Below are positions 12,476 through 24,918 of a stretch of DNA of 64,000 nt, piece by piece; positions within the stretch are counted from its first letter, which is position 1; each line of letters begins with the position of its first letter. The notes beneath the pieces are model-generated. The model did not search any database. It worked only from the letters and a program-made list of their open reading frames with translations, and was not told where the DNA came from. The stretch is taken from NCBI RefSeq assembly GCF_963678635.1, contig NC_087064.1, positions 61,373,548 through 61,437,547 of the forward strand, written 5' to 3'. The translations under genes were made by a program, and so were the position numbers. This DNA comes from Symsagittifera roscoffensis. Taxonomy: Eukaryota; Xenacoelomorpha; Acoela; Convolutidae.

Positions 12476-12562
12476 ATGTTCAATGTTATTACCAAAAGCA
12501 TTATCAAAAACTGTATAACCTATGATTTTAAGTTTTTCTCCGGGAACAGCAATTGTGTTTGA
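12476..12562 (+). pseudogene. T2 coding fossil, KNCITYDFKFFSGNSNC segment
   Basis: A 28-codon plus-strand frame runs from ATG at 12476 to TGA at 12560. Across T2 copies the threonine codon appears as ACC, ACA or ACT, the glycine codon as GGG, GGC or GGT, and asparagine as AAT or AAC. These are silent here, while the same changes alter residues in the overlapping minus-strand frame, which carries KETWVSAKDGC. This favours the plus strand as the ancestral coding strand. Sixth and later copies have frameshifts. Function unknown. Confidence 0.3.
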
Positions 12563-12773
12563 TCTAGAATTATTAAGCTGTAGAGGCTGTATTTTACAAA
12601 ACTGTTCATAACTATCAAAATTAGGAGGCGAACATGTTGCTCCAGTGGCCAATAAAACTAAAATGAGATTTGAAGACCCTTATTTTTATTTTTGACTCCA
12701 ACTGGATGTTGGTATAAGTTATTATACCATTGTATCTTTGGTTCAGACGGAGACTGATCTAGTTAATGTTAAA

Positions 12774-12835
12774 ATGTTCTTACTCCTCATTGCTATAGTC
12801 TTTTTGAATTTCATTGTCAATAATTTGCGGATCTG
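12774..12835 (+). other. Possible signal-peptide first exon inside the T2 insert
   Basis: ATG at 12774 opens a strongly hydrophobic stretch, MFLLLIAIVFLNFIV, that ends at a good splice donor, CTG|GTAAGG, after 20 codons plus two bases. Without splicing the frame stops two codons later. The same block is present at 20684-20745 and, with one change (FI for FL), at 29472-29533. The downstream exon is not established. The frame after the acceptor-like site at 13222 would join in phase, but this is speculative. Confidence 0.3.
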
Positions 12836-14546
12836 GTAAGGTTAATGATAAACGTAACTTTGATTGAAAAAATGACTACTGTTCGACCTGTCACATGGTT
12901 GAGATCTTTCAAGATCTTTCAGTGTAATTATGTTGAGTTTTGTTCGCTTTCTCTCTTATTTGAATTGATGCGTAACTTTTTTTTATTAAATGTTGACCTT
13001 TTCATTCAAAGCAATGCCTTTTTTTATGGCTTGACATGCGACAATATTTGCAAAACTTTGTGTTTATTTTTCTATGTTGATTGAGATTATAATTGCGTAC
13101 ATAAGTCCTTTGAACTCTTTAAGTTAATAATTTATTCCTTCTGTCTCCAACTTATTATCAGACTTACTTTTCAATGCATTTATCAAAACCTCTCTGAAGA
13201 CGGATAATTTTTTTTATTTGAGGATATTTCTGGTTATTGCTACGGGAAAAAATCTTCAATTCCTGATTATTTTGGTTTGGATGTTTGAACAAAATGGTGA
13301 TTTGATTCTTTCGAATGTTGGTTATATAATATTTAATCTTCAAAGTTTTTTTGCGTTCAAATTAAAGGCAGTTTTTTTACCGGATAAAAACGGGACACAA
13401 TGCTTAGAGCATTTTATAAAAACAGTTTTTTTGAATAAGCATAAAAAATTTGTTTCTAGTAATAAGTTGATATAAATTTCATTTTTACTTGGGTTCTGGA
13501 ATGACATTAAAAAGCGATTAGAAAAAGTTTATAAATTGTTATATTCGGTATTTTTGTTTAAGTTATTTTTTTAATCTCTGCAGTGTCTTGTCGACTAAGA
13601 ACGTTTAGTTTTTATTTTTTTGTTGTTATGCTTTTTGCATATGATACTTAAACAATCCTTTTTACTGTTGGTGATACAATAAAAATAGTGAAGAGTTTGC
13701 TTTCTAACTTAAATTTTAATTTTTTGTTTTGTTCGAAACTGGTTCAAAACTGTTAACATAAATTTTTGACAGCAATTTTTTAAGGTTTGCTTAAGTTAAG
13801 TGACAGGATTTTGAAAGCTGTCCAAGCTATGTTGGTTGTTACCAAAGTAAATTAATATTAAATTCCGAAAAAAAAATGGTTGAAAAAATTTTCATGGTTT
13901 TTGAAATTAAAACTTTTATGTTTCCCGGAAAATTTAGTTGAAACCTGAAATTATTTTTTCTGAAGCTTCAGTTAATTTTTTTTTCATTTAGATAGTTTTT
14001 GAGGTAAATAACTGGCTTCAAAACTATTTTTAATTTAAAATATTAATTTTGGTTTGGACTGGAACTAAAATTTTGAAATCTGCAACCTTAGCTGCTGAAT
14101 TTGGGTCTTTTAATCTTAAAAGCTGGCTACTGGTTTCAATAAACCTTGTTTATTCTTTATCAAGCAAAAAAGAATTGCAAAAAATATCCTTTCGATGTTC
14201 TAAACCTAGTTTTTAAAAACTGAAACCAAACACCTGAAACTCCCTAAAGATCCGCGGATAATTTATGAAGTTGGTTTTGATAGCTGGTCTAGTATCTGGT
14301 GTAAAAGAGACATAAGTGTTAGCTTATAACTACAGAACCATATCTTTGTTTAGTAGAACAAAAGTTTTTGGGACTGATTTTATGATTTCTATAACTGAAA
14401 CTACAATAAGTTCATTTGGTTTTAGAGTTTTGAAATGAAATGTTTGTACTCGTCATCATTGAATCCAGATTGTAATTTTGTAGATTGTTAATAAATTGTG
14501 CTCAGCTTACACTGCTCTCGTTGATAAAAACAGCAGTAAAAAATTG

Positions 14547-15435
14547 CTAGCTTCTTCTTGTTCTGACTTTAATTGTAGTTTAACTGAGAATTTCCAAAAT
14601 AATGGTATCAAATAATAATTTCATTAAAACATAGAGAACTTTAAATGTTTTAAGGCAAGGATAAAAAAATTAAAATAATTGTTTTGAAATCATTTTTGTC
14701 ATAATAAAAAACTGTTTTGCTTCAATAGTAATAGGAAAGAGAAGATAGTTGAAATTTAAGCAAAAGAAAAAGAAGTATTGAAGAAAGGATTTAGAGGAAA
14801 CCAAACACAATAATTTTGTATAAATTAAGATATGTGGAATAGCTATGTTTCTCTTCGGTTGTAAATTTTGGCACTTATTCATGGGCACAACTTTGTTTAA
14901 GAAAAACTTTTCATTAAACTTTTTTGTATAATTGTACTTAAAGACTATTAAAACTGATGCTGTCTTTTTTCAAAGTGTTGCCCCAAAAATTTTAATCATT
15001 TAAAGGTATACAGGCTTGCATGTAGGGGATTCTATATTACCGAATAGATAGTTTGGCCAAAATTTTGTAGAGAGAATCAAAAGAATCTATGAGGCTGAGA
15101 ACGGACACAAACAATCCTCTTGCGTTTGGTTGAAAAAAAAAACGGTACAAGGAACTTAAGAACGGTTCATATAGCCACCAACAAGTATTGCAATAAATCT
15201 GCGGAGTTATGGACGAAAAACTTTGTTTGCCCGTTTTTCTATGCCAATTTTTGGTAAAAAACAGTGTGCTCAACTTGCAGAGAATTGAAGAGAAGAAATT
15301 TCTTTTCAAGGTGGATTTCTGTTATTTTGCATTTTGTGGTTTGAAAACTATACAAATTTCCCAATTAATTTCATCAGTCCCTTTTTGGTCTCATAGGAGA
15401 ATCCCATGACGCTAAATAATTTCGCAGGTTGAGTT
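14547..15435. repeat. Diverged T1 copy inside duplication copy 1
   Basis: It starts with CTTCTTCTTGTTCTGAC and carries the AGTGTTGCCCCAAAAATTTT and GGACGAAAAACTTTG landmarks. It is more diverged from the 1224-bp units than they are from one another. Its twin is at 22457-23345. The sequence on to about 16455 is a related mixture of T1- and T2-like pieces. Confidence 0.8.
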
Positions 15436-16455
15436 TTTGTACATTGACTAAGTTTTTCATCAGAGTTTTCACTCTTTTAGTTCTCGGTTTTGTACAGTGA
15501 GTTTTTTATATAATCCCTTCAGTGTAATACTGTATTTTCAGCCAGTGACAAAACCATTTGAATTTGAGGTGAAAATAGACTCTATTCTTTTAGGAAGCTT
15601 TGGGTTTTAATCTTTTTATCCTTATTCGAGATTCAGGATAGTCCATAAGTGTTGCAGAAAATAACAACAGAAAATACCAACAGAAGCACCGAAAAAAAAA
15701 GATTTTTATAAGCTGATATTGAAAAAAAAATAAAGAACACTGCTTTCAAAATTTTTCATTCAGAATCAAAACTCAAAAACAAAAAAAGTCAGCTGTGCAA
15801 GACTTAATCACGTCGACTGACATTTAAGATAATACTTTGAACACTGTTTTTAAAGCAGGAAACATATTTTTAACTTTCATCAGGTTACTTCAAAGCTTGG
15901 CATTTTGAACCTTTGTTTTTGCTAATATTGGAATTTTTGAGAACGAAAGGGATTGATTTTTCTGTTTATTTACAATACGTACTATACGCACTCAAAATCT
16001 TTTTTCCACGGTGTTATCATTTCCAACTGATGTTCCTTATTTGAAAACTAGGCCTGCTCAAGAAATTGAAATAAAGCTTGATAAATTCTTATGTGCAATT
16101 TTTATGTTTTGATCAAGAAGTAAATTTTGCTTGAAGCTTAGGTATGGATATCTTTTGCTTCTTATATCAGTAACAGCTACTACTAAATCTTAGTTTTCTT
16201 GCAGTTTTAATCTTAAACTCAAAAAAATTTTTACTTCGATTTGAGTTCTTAAGTTAATTGACAGGATTTTGGAAGCTGTCCAAGTTATGTTGGTTGTTAC
16301 CAAAGTAAATTAAAATTGAATTGCAAAAAAAAATTGTTTGAAAAAATTTTCAAGGTTTTTGAAATTAAAACTTTTAAGTTTCCTGAAAAATTCAGTTGAA
16401 ACCTGAAACGTTTTTTTCTGAAGCTTCGGTTTTTTTTCAATTAGATAGTGGTTAG

Positions 16456-19400
16456 ATTGTGGTTTGAAAACTATACAAATTTCCCAATTAATTTCATCAG
16501 TCCCTTCTTGGTCTCATAGAAGAATTCCGTGACGCTAAATAATTTCGCAGATAGTTTTTAAGGTAAATAACTGGCTGCTAAACCAATTTTGTTTTGGTTG
16601 GTTTTCTTTCAGTTTTAATTTAAACCTGAAAAAAAATTAATGTTTCAATATTTTGAGGATTGAAATCCTTTATTAATTTATTTGGATCGCATCCGTCCTT
16701 GGCTGAAACCCATGTTTCTTTTTTTACCGATTGTTCAATGTTATTACCAAAAAAATAATCAAAAATTGTATAACATATGATTTTTAAGTTTTTCTCCGGC
16801 AACAGCAACTGTGTTTGATCTAGAATTATTAAGCTGTAGAGGCTGTATTTTACAAAGTATTAACTGTAATTTACAAAATGTTAACCTGTTAACTCATTAA
16901 ATTAATAATTTATTCCTTCTATCTCCAACTTATTATCAGACTTATTTTCATTGGATTTATCAAATTCTCTCTGAGGACGGGAAATTTTTTTTAAAGTTGA
17001 GGTTACTTCTGGTTATTGCTGCGGGGAAAAATCTTCTTTTTCTGATTACTTTGGTTTGGATGTTTGAACAAAATGGTGATTTGATTCTTTTGACTGTTGG
17101 TGATATAATATTTAGTCTTTATGTTTTTCTTTGCGTTCAAATTAAATGCTGTTATTTTCACCGGATAAAAACTGGACACAAACCCTAGAGCATTTTGTAA
17201 AAACCTTTTTCTTTAGATAAGCACAAAAAAAATCGTTTCGAGTAATAAGTTGATATAATTTTCATTTTTGACTTGGACTTTGGAATGACATTAAAAAGCG
17301 ATTGGAAGTGGTTTATAAATTCTAATATTCGGTATTTTTTTGTTGAAGTAACTTTTTAAAAATTTCTGCAGTGTCTTGTCGAAAAAGAACGTTTAGTTTT
17401 TTTGTCGTTGGGATTTTTGCATATGATACTTAAACAATCCTTTTTAGTGTTGGTGATACAATAAAAATAGTGAAGAGTTTGCTTTCTAACTTGAATTTTA
17501 AATGTATTGTGTTGTTCAAAACTGGCTCAAACTTGTTGATATTAATTTTTGACAGCAAATTTTTAATGTTTGCTTAAGTTAAGTGACAGGATTTTGAAAG
17601 TTGTCCAAGTTATGTTGGTTGTTACCAAAGTAAATTAAAATTGAATTGCAAAAAAACTTATTTGAAAAAATTTTCAAGTTTTTTGAAATTAAAACTTTTA
17701 TGTTTCCTAAAAACTTTAGTTCAAGCCGGAAACATACTTTGTTGAAGCTTCAGTTTTTTTTCAACGAGATAGTTTTTAAGGTGAATAACTGGCTGATATA
17801 CCAATTTTTTTTGGTTAGTTTTCTTTCAGTTTTAATTTAAAACTGAAAAAAAAATATTGTTTCGATAATTTGAGAAATGAAATCCTTTACTAATTTATTT
17901 GGATTGCATCCGTCCTTGGCTGAAACCCATGTTTCTTTTTTTTCCGAATGTTCAATGTTATTACCAAAAAAATAATCAAAAATTGTATAACATATGATTT
18001 TAAGTTTTTCTCCGGCAACAGCAACTGTGTTTGATCTAGAATTATTAAGCTGTAGAGGCTGTATTTTACAAAGTATTAACTGTAATTTACAAAATGTTAA
18101 CCTGTTAACTCATTAAATTAATAATTTATTCCTTCTATCTCCAACTTATTATCAGACTTATTTTCATTGGATTTATCAAATTCTCTCTGAGGACGGGAAA
18201 TTTTTTTTAAAGTTGAGGTTACTTCTGGTTATTGCTGCGGGGAAAAATCTTCTTTTTCTGATTACTTTGGTTTGGATGTTTGAACAAAATGGTGATTTGA
18301 TTCTTTTGACTGTTGGTGATATAATATTTAGTCTTTATGTTTTTCTTTGCGTTCAAATTAAATGCTGTTATTTTCACCGGATAAAAACTGGACACAAACC
18401 CTAGAGCATTTTGTAAAAACCTTTTTCTTTAGATAAGCACAAAAAAAATCGTTTCGAGTAATAAGTTGATATAATTTTCATTTTTGACTTGGGTTCTGGA
18501 ATGACATTAAAAAGCGATTGGAAGTGGTTTATAAATTCTAATATTCGGTATTTTTTTGTTGAAGTAATTTTTTTAAAATCTCTGCATTGTCTTGTCGAAA
18601 AAAAACGTTTAGTTTTTTTTTGTCGTTGGGATTTTTGCATATGATTTTTAAACAATCCTTTTTAGTGTTGGTGATACAATAAAAATAGTGAAGAGTTTGC
18701 TTTCTAACTTGAATTTTAAATGTATTGTGTTGTTCAAAACTGGCTCAAACTTGTTGATATTAATTTTTGACAGCAAATTTTTAATGTTTGCTTAAGTTAA
18801 GTGACAAGATTTTGAAAGCTGTCCAAGTTATATTGGTTGTTACCAAAGTAAATTAAAATTGAATTGCAAAAAAATTTATTTGAAAAATTTTTCAAGTTTT
18901 TTGAAATTAAAACTTTTATGTTTCCTAAAAACTTTAGTTCAGGCTGGAAACATACTTTTCTGAAGCTTCAGTTTTTTTTCAACGAGATAGTTTTTAAGGT
19001 AAATAACTGGCTGCTAAACTAATTTTGTTTTGGTTGGTTTTCTTTCAGTTTTAATTTAAAACTGAAAAAAAAAGTTATTGTTTCGATAATTTGAGAAATG
19101 AAATCCTTTACTAATTTATTTGGATTTCATCCGTCCTTGGCTGAAACCCATGTTTCTCTTTTTTCCGAATGTTCAATGTTATTACCAAAAGCATCATCAA
19201 AAACTGTATAACCTATGATTTTAAGTTTTTCTCCGGGAACAGCAACTGTGTTTGATCTAGAATAATTAAGCTGTAGAGGCTGTATTTTACAAAATATTAA
19301 CTGTATTTTACAAAATATTAACATGTTAACTCAATAAATTAATAATTTATTCCTTCTATCTCCAACTTATTATCAGACTTATTTTCATTGGATTTATCAA

Positions 19401-22400
19401 AATCTCTCTGAGGACAGGAAAATGTTTTTTAAATTGAGGTTACTTCTGGTTATTGCCTTTGGGGAAAAATCTTCTTTCTCTGATTACTTTGGTTTGGATG
19501 TTTGAACAAAATGGTGATTTGATTCTTTTGACTGTTGGTGATATAATATTTAGTCTTTATGTTTTTCTTTGCGTTCAAATTAAATGCTCTTATTTTCACC
19601 GGATAAAAACTGGACACAATGCTTAGAGCATTTTGTAAAAACCTTTTTCTTTATATAAGCACAAAAAAATCGTTTCAAGTAATAAGTTGATATAATTTTC
19701 ATTTTTGACTTGGACGGTGGAATGACATTAAAAAGCGATTGGAAGTGGTTTATAAATTCTAATATTCGGTATTTTTTGTTGAAGTAACTTTTTAAAAATC
19801 TCTGCAGTGTCTTGTCGAAAAAAAAACGTTTAGTTTTTTTTGTCGTTGGGATTTTTGCATATGAGACTTAAACAATCCTTTTTAGAGTTGGTGATACAAT
19901 AAAAATAGTGAAGAGTTTGCTTCCTAACTTGAATTTTAATTTTTTTGTGTTGTTCAAAACTGGCTCAATTTTGTTGATATTAAGTTTTGACAGCAACTTT
20001 TTGTTGTTTGCTTAAGTTAAGTGACAGGATTTTGAAAGCTGTCCAAGTTATGTTGGTTGTTACCAAATTAAATTAAAATTGAATTGCAAAAAAAATTGTT
20101 TGAAAAATTTTTCAAGGTTTTTGAAATTAAAACTTTTATGTTTCCTAAAAACTTTAGTTGAAGCCGGAAACATACTTTTCTGAAGCTTCAGTTTTTTTTC
20201 AACTAGATAGTTTTTGAGATAAATAACTGGCTTAAAAACCATATTTTTTGGTTAGTTTTCTTTCAGTTTTAATTTAAAACTGAAAAAAAAAATATTGTTT
20301 CGATAATTTGAGAAATGAAATCCTTTACTAATTTATTTTGATCGCATCCGAACTTGGCTGAAACTCATGTTTCTTTTTTTTCCGAATGTTCAATGTTATT
20401 ACCAAAAGCATTATCAAAAACTGTATAACCTATGATTTTAAGTTTTTCTCCGGGAACAGCAATTGTGTTTGATCTAGAATTATTAAGCTGTAGAGGCTGT
20501 ATTTTACAAAACTGTTCATAACTATCAAAATTAGGAGGCGAACATGTTGCTCCAGTGGCCAATAAAACTAAAATGAGATTTGAAGACCCTTATTTTTATT
20601 TTTGACTCCAACTGGATGTTGGTATAAGTTATTATACCATTGTATCTTTGGTTCAGACGGAGACTGATCTAGTTAATGTTAAAATGTTCTTACTCCTCAT
20701 TGCTATAGTCTTTTTGAATTTCATTGTCAATAATTTGCGGATCTGGTAAGGTTAATGATAAACGTAACTTTGATTGAAAAAATGACTACTGTTCGACCTG
20801 TCACATGGTTGAGATCTTTCAAGATCTTTCAGTGTAATTATGTTGAGTTTTGTTCGCTTTCTCTCTTATTTGAATTGATGCGTAACTTTTTTTTATTAAA
20901 TGTTGACCTTTTCATTCAAAGCAATGCCTTTTTTTATGGCTTGACATGCGACAATATTTGCAAAACTTTGTGTTTATTTTTCTATGTTGATTGAGATTAT
21001 AATTGCGTACATAAGTCCTTTGAACTCTTTAAGTTAATAATTTATTCCTTCTGTCTCCAACTTATTATCAGACTTACTTTTCAATGCATTTATCAAAACC
21101 TCTCTGAAGACGGATAATTTTTTTTATTTGAGGATATTTCTGGTTATTGCTACGGGAAAAAATCTTCAATTCCTGATTATTTTGGTTTGGATGTTTGAAC
21201 AAAATGGTGATTTGATTCTTTCGAATGTTGGTTATATAATATTTAATCTTCAAAGTTTTTTTGCGTTCAAATTAAAGGCTGTTTTTTTACCGGATAAAAA
21301 CGGGACACAATGCTTAGAGCATTTTATAAAAACAGTTTTTTTGAATAAGCATAAAAAATTTGTTTCTAGTAATAAGTTGATATAAATTTCATTTTTACTT
21401 GGGTTCTGGAATGACATTAAAAAGCGATTAGAAAAAGTTTATAAATTGTTATATTCGGTATTTTTGTTTAAGTTATTTTTTTAATCTCTGCAGTGTCTTG
21501 TCGACTAAGAACGTTTAGTTTTTATTTTTTTGTTGTTATGCTTTTTGCATATGATACTTAAACAATCCTTTTTACTGTTGGTGATACAATAAAAATAGTG
21601 AAGAGTTTGCTTTCTAACTTAAATTTTAATTTTTTGTTTTGTTCGAAACTGGTTCAAAACTGTTAACATAAATTTTTGACAGCAATTTTTTAAGGTTTGC
21701 TTAAGTTAAGTGACAGGATTTTGAAAGCTGTCCAAGCTATGTTGGTTGTTACCAAAGTAAATTAATATTAAATTCCGAAAAAAAAATGGTTGAAAAAATT
21801 TTCATGGTTTTTGAAATTAAAACTTTTATGTTTCCCGGAAAATTTAGTTGAAACCTGAAATTATTTTTTCTGAAGCTTCAGTTAATTTTTTTTTCATTTA
21901 GATAGTTTTTGAGGTAAATAACTGGCTTCAAAACTATTTTTAATTTAAAATATTAATTTTGGTTTGGACTGGAACTAAAATTTTGAAATCTGCAACCTTA
22001 GCTGCTGAATTTGGGTCTTTTAATCTTAAAAGCTGGCTACTGGTTTCAATAAACCTTGTTTATTCTTTATCAAGCAAAAAAGAATTGCAAAAAATATCCT
22101 TTCGATGTTCTAAACCTAGTTTTTAAAAACTGAAACCAAACACCTGAAACTCCCTAAAGATCCGCGGATAATTTATGAAGTTGGTTTTGATAGCTGGTCT
22201 AGTATCTGGTGTAAAAGAGACATAAGTGTTAGCTTATAACTACAGAACCATATCTTTGTTTAGTAGAACAAAAGTTTTTGGGACTGATTTTATGATTTCT
22301 ATAACTGAAACTACAATAAGTTCATTTGGTTTTAGAGTTTTGAAATGAAATGTTTGTACTCGTCATCATTGAATCCAGATTGTAATTTTGTAGATTGTTA

Positions 22401-24358
22401 ATAAATTGTGCTCAGCTTACACTGCTCTCGTTGATAAAAACAGCAGTAAAAAATTGCTAGCTTCTTCTTGTTCTGACTTTAATTGTAGTTTAACTGAGAA
22501 TTTCCAAAATAATGGTATCAAATAATAATTTCATTAAAACATAGAGAACTTTAAATGTTTTAAGGCAAGGATAAAAAAATTAAAATAATTGTTTTGAAAT
22601 CATTTTTGTCATAATAAAAAACTGTTTTGCTTCAATAGTAATAGGAAAGAGAAGATAGTTGAAATTTAAGCAAAAGAAAAAGAAGTATTGAAGAAAGGAT
22701 TTAGAGGAAACCAAACACAATAATTTTGTATAAATTAAGATATGTGGAATAGCTATGTTTCTCTTCGGTTGTAAATTTTGGCACTTATTCATGGGCACAA
22801 CTTTGTTTAAGAAAAACTTTTCATTAAACTTTTTTGTATAATTGTACTTAAAGACTATTAAAACTGATGCTGTCTTTTTTCAAAGTGTTGCCCCAAAAAT
22901 TTTAATCATTTAAAGGTATACAGGCTTGCATGTAGGGGATTCTATATTACCGAATAGATAGTTTGGCCAAAATTTTGTAGAGAGAATCAAAAGAATCTAT
23001 GAGGCTGAGAACGGACACAAACAATCCTCTTGCGTTTGGTTGAAAAAAAAAACGGTACAAGGAACTTAAGAACGGTTCATATAGCCACCAACAAGTATTG
23101 CAATAAATCTGCGGAGTTATGGACGAAAAACTTTGTTTGCCCGTTTTTCTATGCCAATTTTTGGTAAAAAACAGTGTGCTCAACTTGCAGAGAATTGAAG
23201 AGAAGAAATTTCTTTTCAAGGTGGATTTCTGTTATTTTGCATTTTGTGGTTTGAAAACTATACAAATTTCCCAATTAATTTCATCAGTCCCTTTTTGGTC
23301 TCATAGGAGAATCCCATGACGCTAAATAATTTCGCAGGTTGAGTTTTTGTACATTGACTAAGTTTTTCATCAGAGTTTTCACTCTTTTAGTTCTCGGTTT
23401 TGTACAGTGAGTTTTTTATATAATCCCTTCAGTGTAATACTGTATTTTCAGCCAGTGACAAAACCATTTGAATTTGAGGTGAAAATAGACTCTATTCTTT
23501 TAGGAAGCTTTGGGTTTTAATCTTTTTATCCTTATTCGAGATTCAGGATAGTCCATAAGTGTTGCAGAAAATAACAACAGAAAATACCAACAGAAGCACC
23601 GAAAAAAAAAGATTTTTATAAGCTGATATTGAAAAAAAAATAAAGAACACTGCTTTCAAAATTTTTCATTCAGAATCAAAACTCAAAAACAAAAAAAGTC
23701 AGCTGTGCAAGACTTAATCACGTCGACTGACATTTAAGATAATACTTTGAACACTGTTTTTAAAGCAGGAAACATATTTTTAACTTTCATCAGGTTACTT
23801 CAAAGCTTGGCATTTTGAACCTTTGTTTTTGCTAATATTGGAATTTTTGAGAACGAAAGGGATTGATTTTTCTGTTTATTTACAATACGTACTATACGCA
23901 CTCAAAATCTTTTTTCCACGGTGTTATCATTTCCAACTGATGTTCCTTATTTGAAAACTAGGCCTGCTCAAGAAATTGAAATAAAGCTTGATAAATTCTT
24001 ATGTGCAATTTTTATGTTTTGATCAAGAAGTAAATTTTGCTTGAAGCTTAGGTATGGATATCTTTTGCTTCTTATATCAGTAACAGCTACTACTAAATCT
24101 TAGTTTTCTTGCAGTTTTAATCTTAAACTCAAAAAAATTTTTACTTCGATTTGAGTTCTTAAGTTAATTGACAGGATTTTGGAAGCTGTCCAAGTTATGT
24201 TGGTTGTTACCAAAGTAAATTAAAATTGAATTGCAAAAAAAAATTGTTTGAAAAAATTTTCAAGGTTTTTGAAATTAAAACTTTTAAGTTTCCTGAAAAA
24301 TTCAGTTGAAACCTGAAACGTTTTTTTCTGAAGCTTCGGTTTTTTTTCAATTAGATAG
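16456..24358. repeat. 7.9-kb tandem duplication, copy 2
   Basis: Near-identical copy of 8548-16455. One visible difference is the A/T change between about 13371 and 21281 (AAAGGCAG against AAAGGCTG). Another is a one-base poly-A length change between about 11758 and 19668. Near-identity next to far more diverged T1/T2 copies means the duplication is much younger than the array itself, or is an assembly duplication. Confidence 0.92.
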
Positions 24359-24918
24359 TTTTTGAGATAAATAACTGACGTAGAAACTATGTTTTTTTAA
24401 ATAATAATTTTGGTTTGGAATGGAACTAAAATTTTGAAATCTGAAACCTTAGCTGCTAAATTTGGGTCTTTTAATCTTAAAAACTGGCTACTGGTTTTAA
24501 TAAACCTAGTTTATTCTTTATCAAGCAAAAAAAAATGCAAAAAATATCCTTTCGATGTTCTAAACCTAGTTTTTAAAAACTAAAACCAAACACCTGAAAC
24601 TCCCTAAAGATCCGCGGATAATTTATGAAGTTGGTTTTGATAGCTGGTCTAATGTCTGGTGTAAAAGAGACATAAGTGTTAGTTTATAACTACAGAACCA
24701 TATCTTTGTTTATTAAAACAAAAGTTTTTGGGACTGATTTTATGATTTCTATAACTGAAAATATAATAAGTTCATTTGGTTTCAGAGTTTTGAAATGAAA
24801 TGTTTGTACTCGTCAACATTGAATCCAGATTGTATTTTTGTAGATTGTTAATAGATTGTAGATTGTGCTCTGCTTACACTGTTTTTGTTGATAAAAACAG
24901 CATTAAAAAAATTGCTAG

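Larger units (their letters stand above)
8641..14440. repeat. T2 repeat block, four units of about 1.2-1.7 kb
   Basis: Units share landmarks: a GATAGTTTTTAAGGTAAATA start, the near-perfect palindrome TTCAGTTTTAATTTAAAACT (plus following GAA), a CCGTCCTTGGCTGAAACCC block, and the GGTTACTTCTGGTTATTGC block at 9091, 10307, 11526 and, diverged, 13223. The spacing of the first two units is 1215. The fourth unit is longer because of an insert at about 12600-13100. Equivalent units recur in copy 2 and at 27780-31140. Confidence 0.85.
8548..16455. repeat. 7.9-kb tandem duplication, copy 1
   Basis: This block is repeated almost base for base at an offset of about 7910 (for example 8711 to 16620, 10302 to 18213, 12150 to 20060). 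The junction lies at 16448-16456, where AATTAGATAGT runs into GGTTAGATTGTGG, whereas the end of copy 2 at 24358 continues into different T2-related sequence. The few differences seen are single bases or homopolymer lengths. It contains T2 units, one T1 unit (14547-15435) and flanking sequence. Confidence 0.92.
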
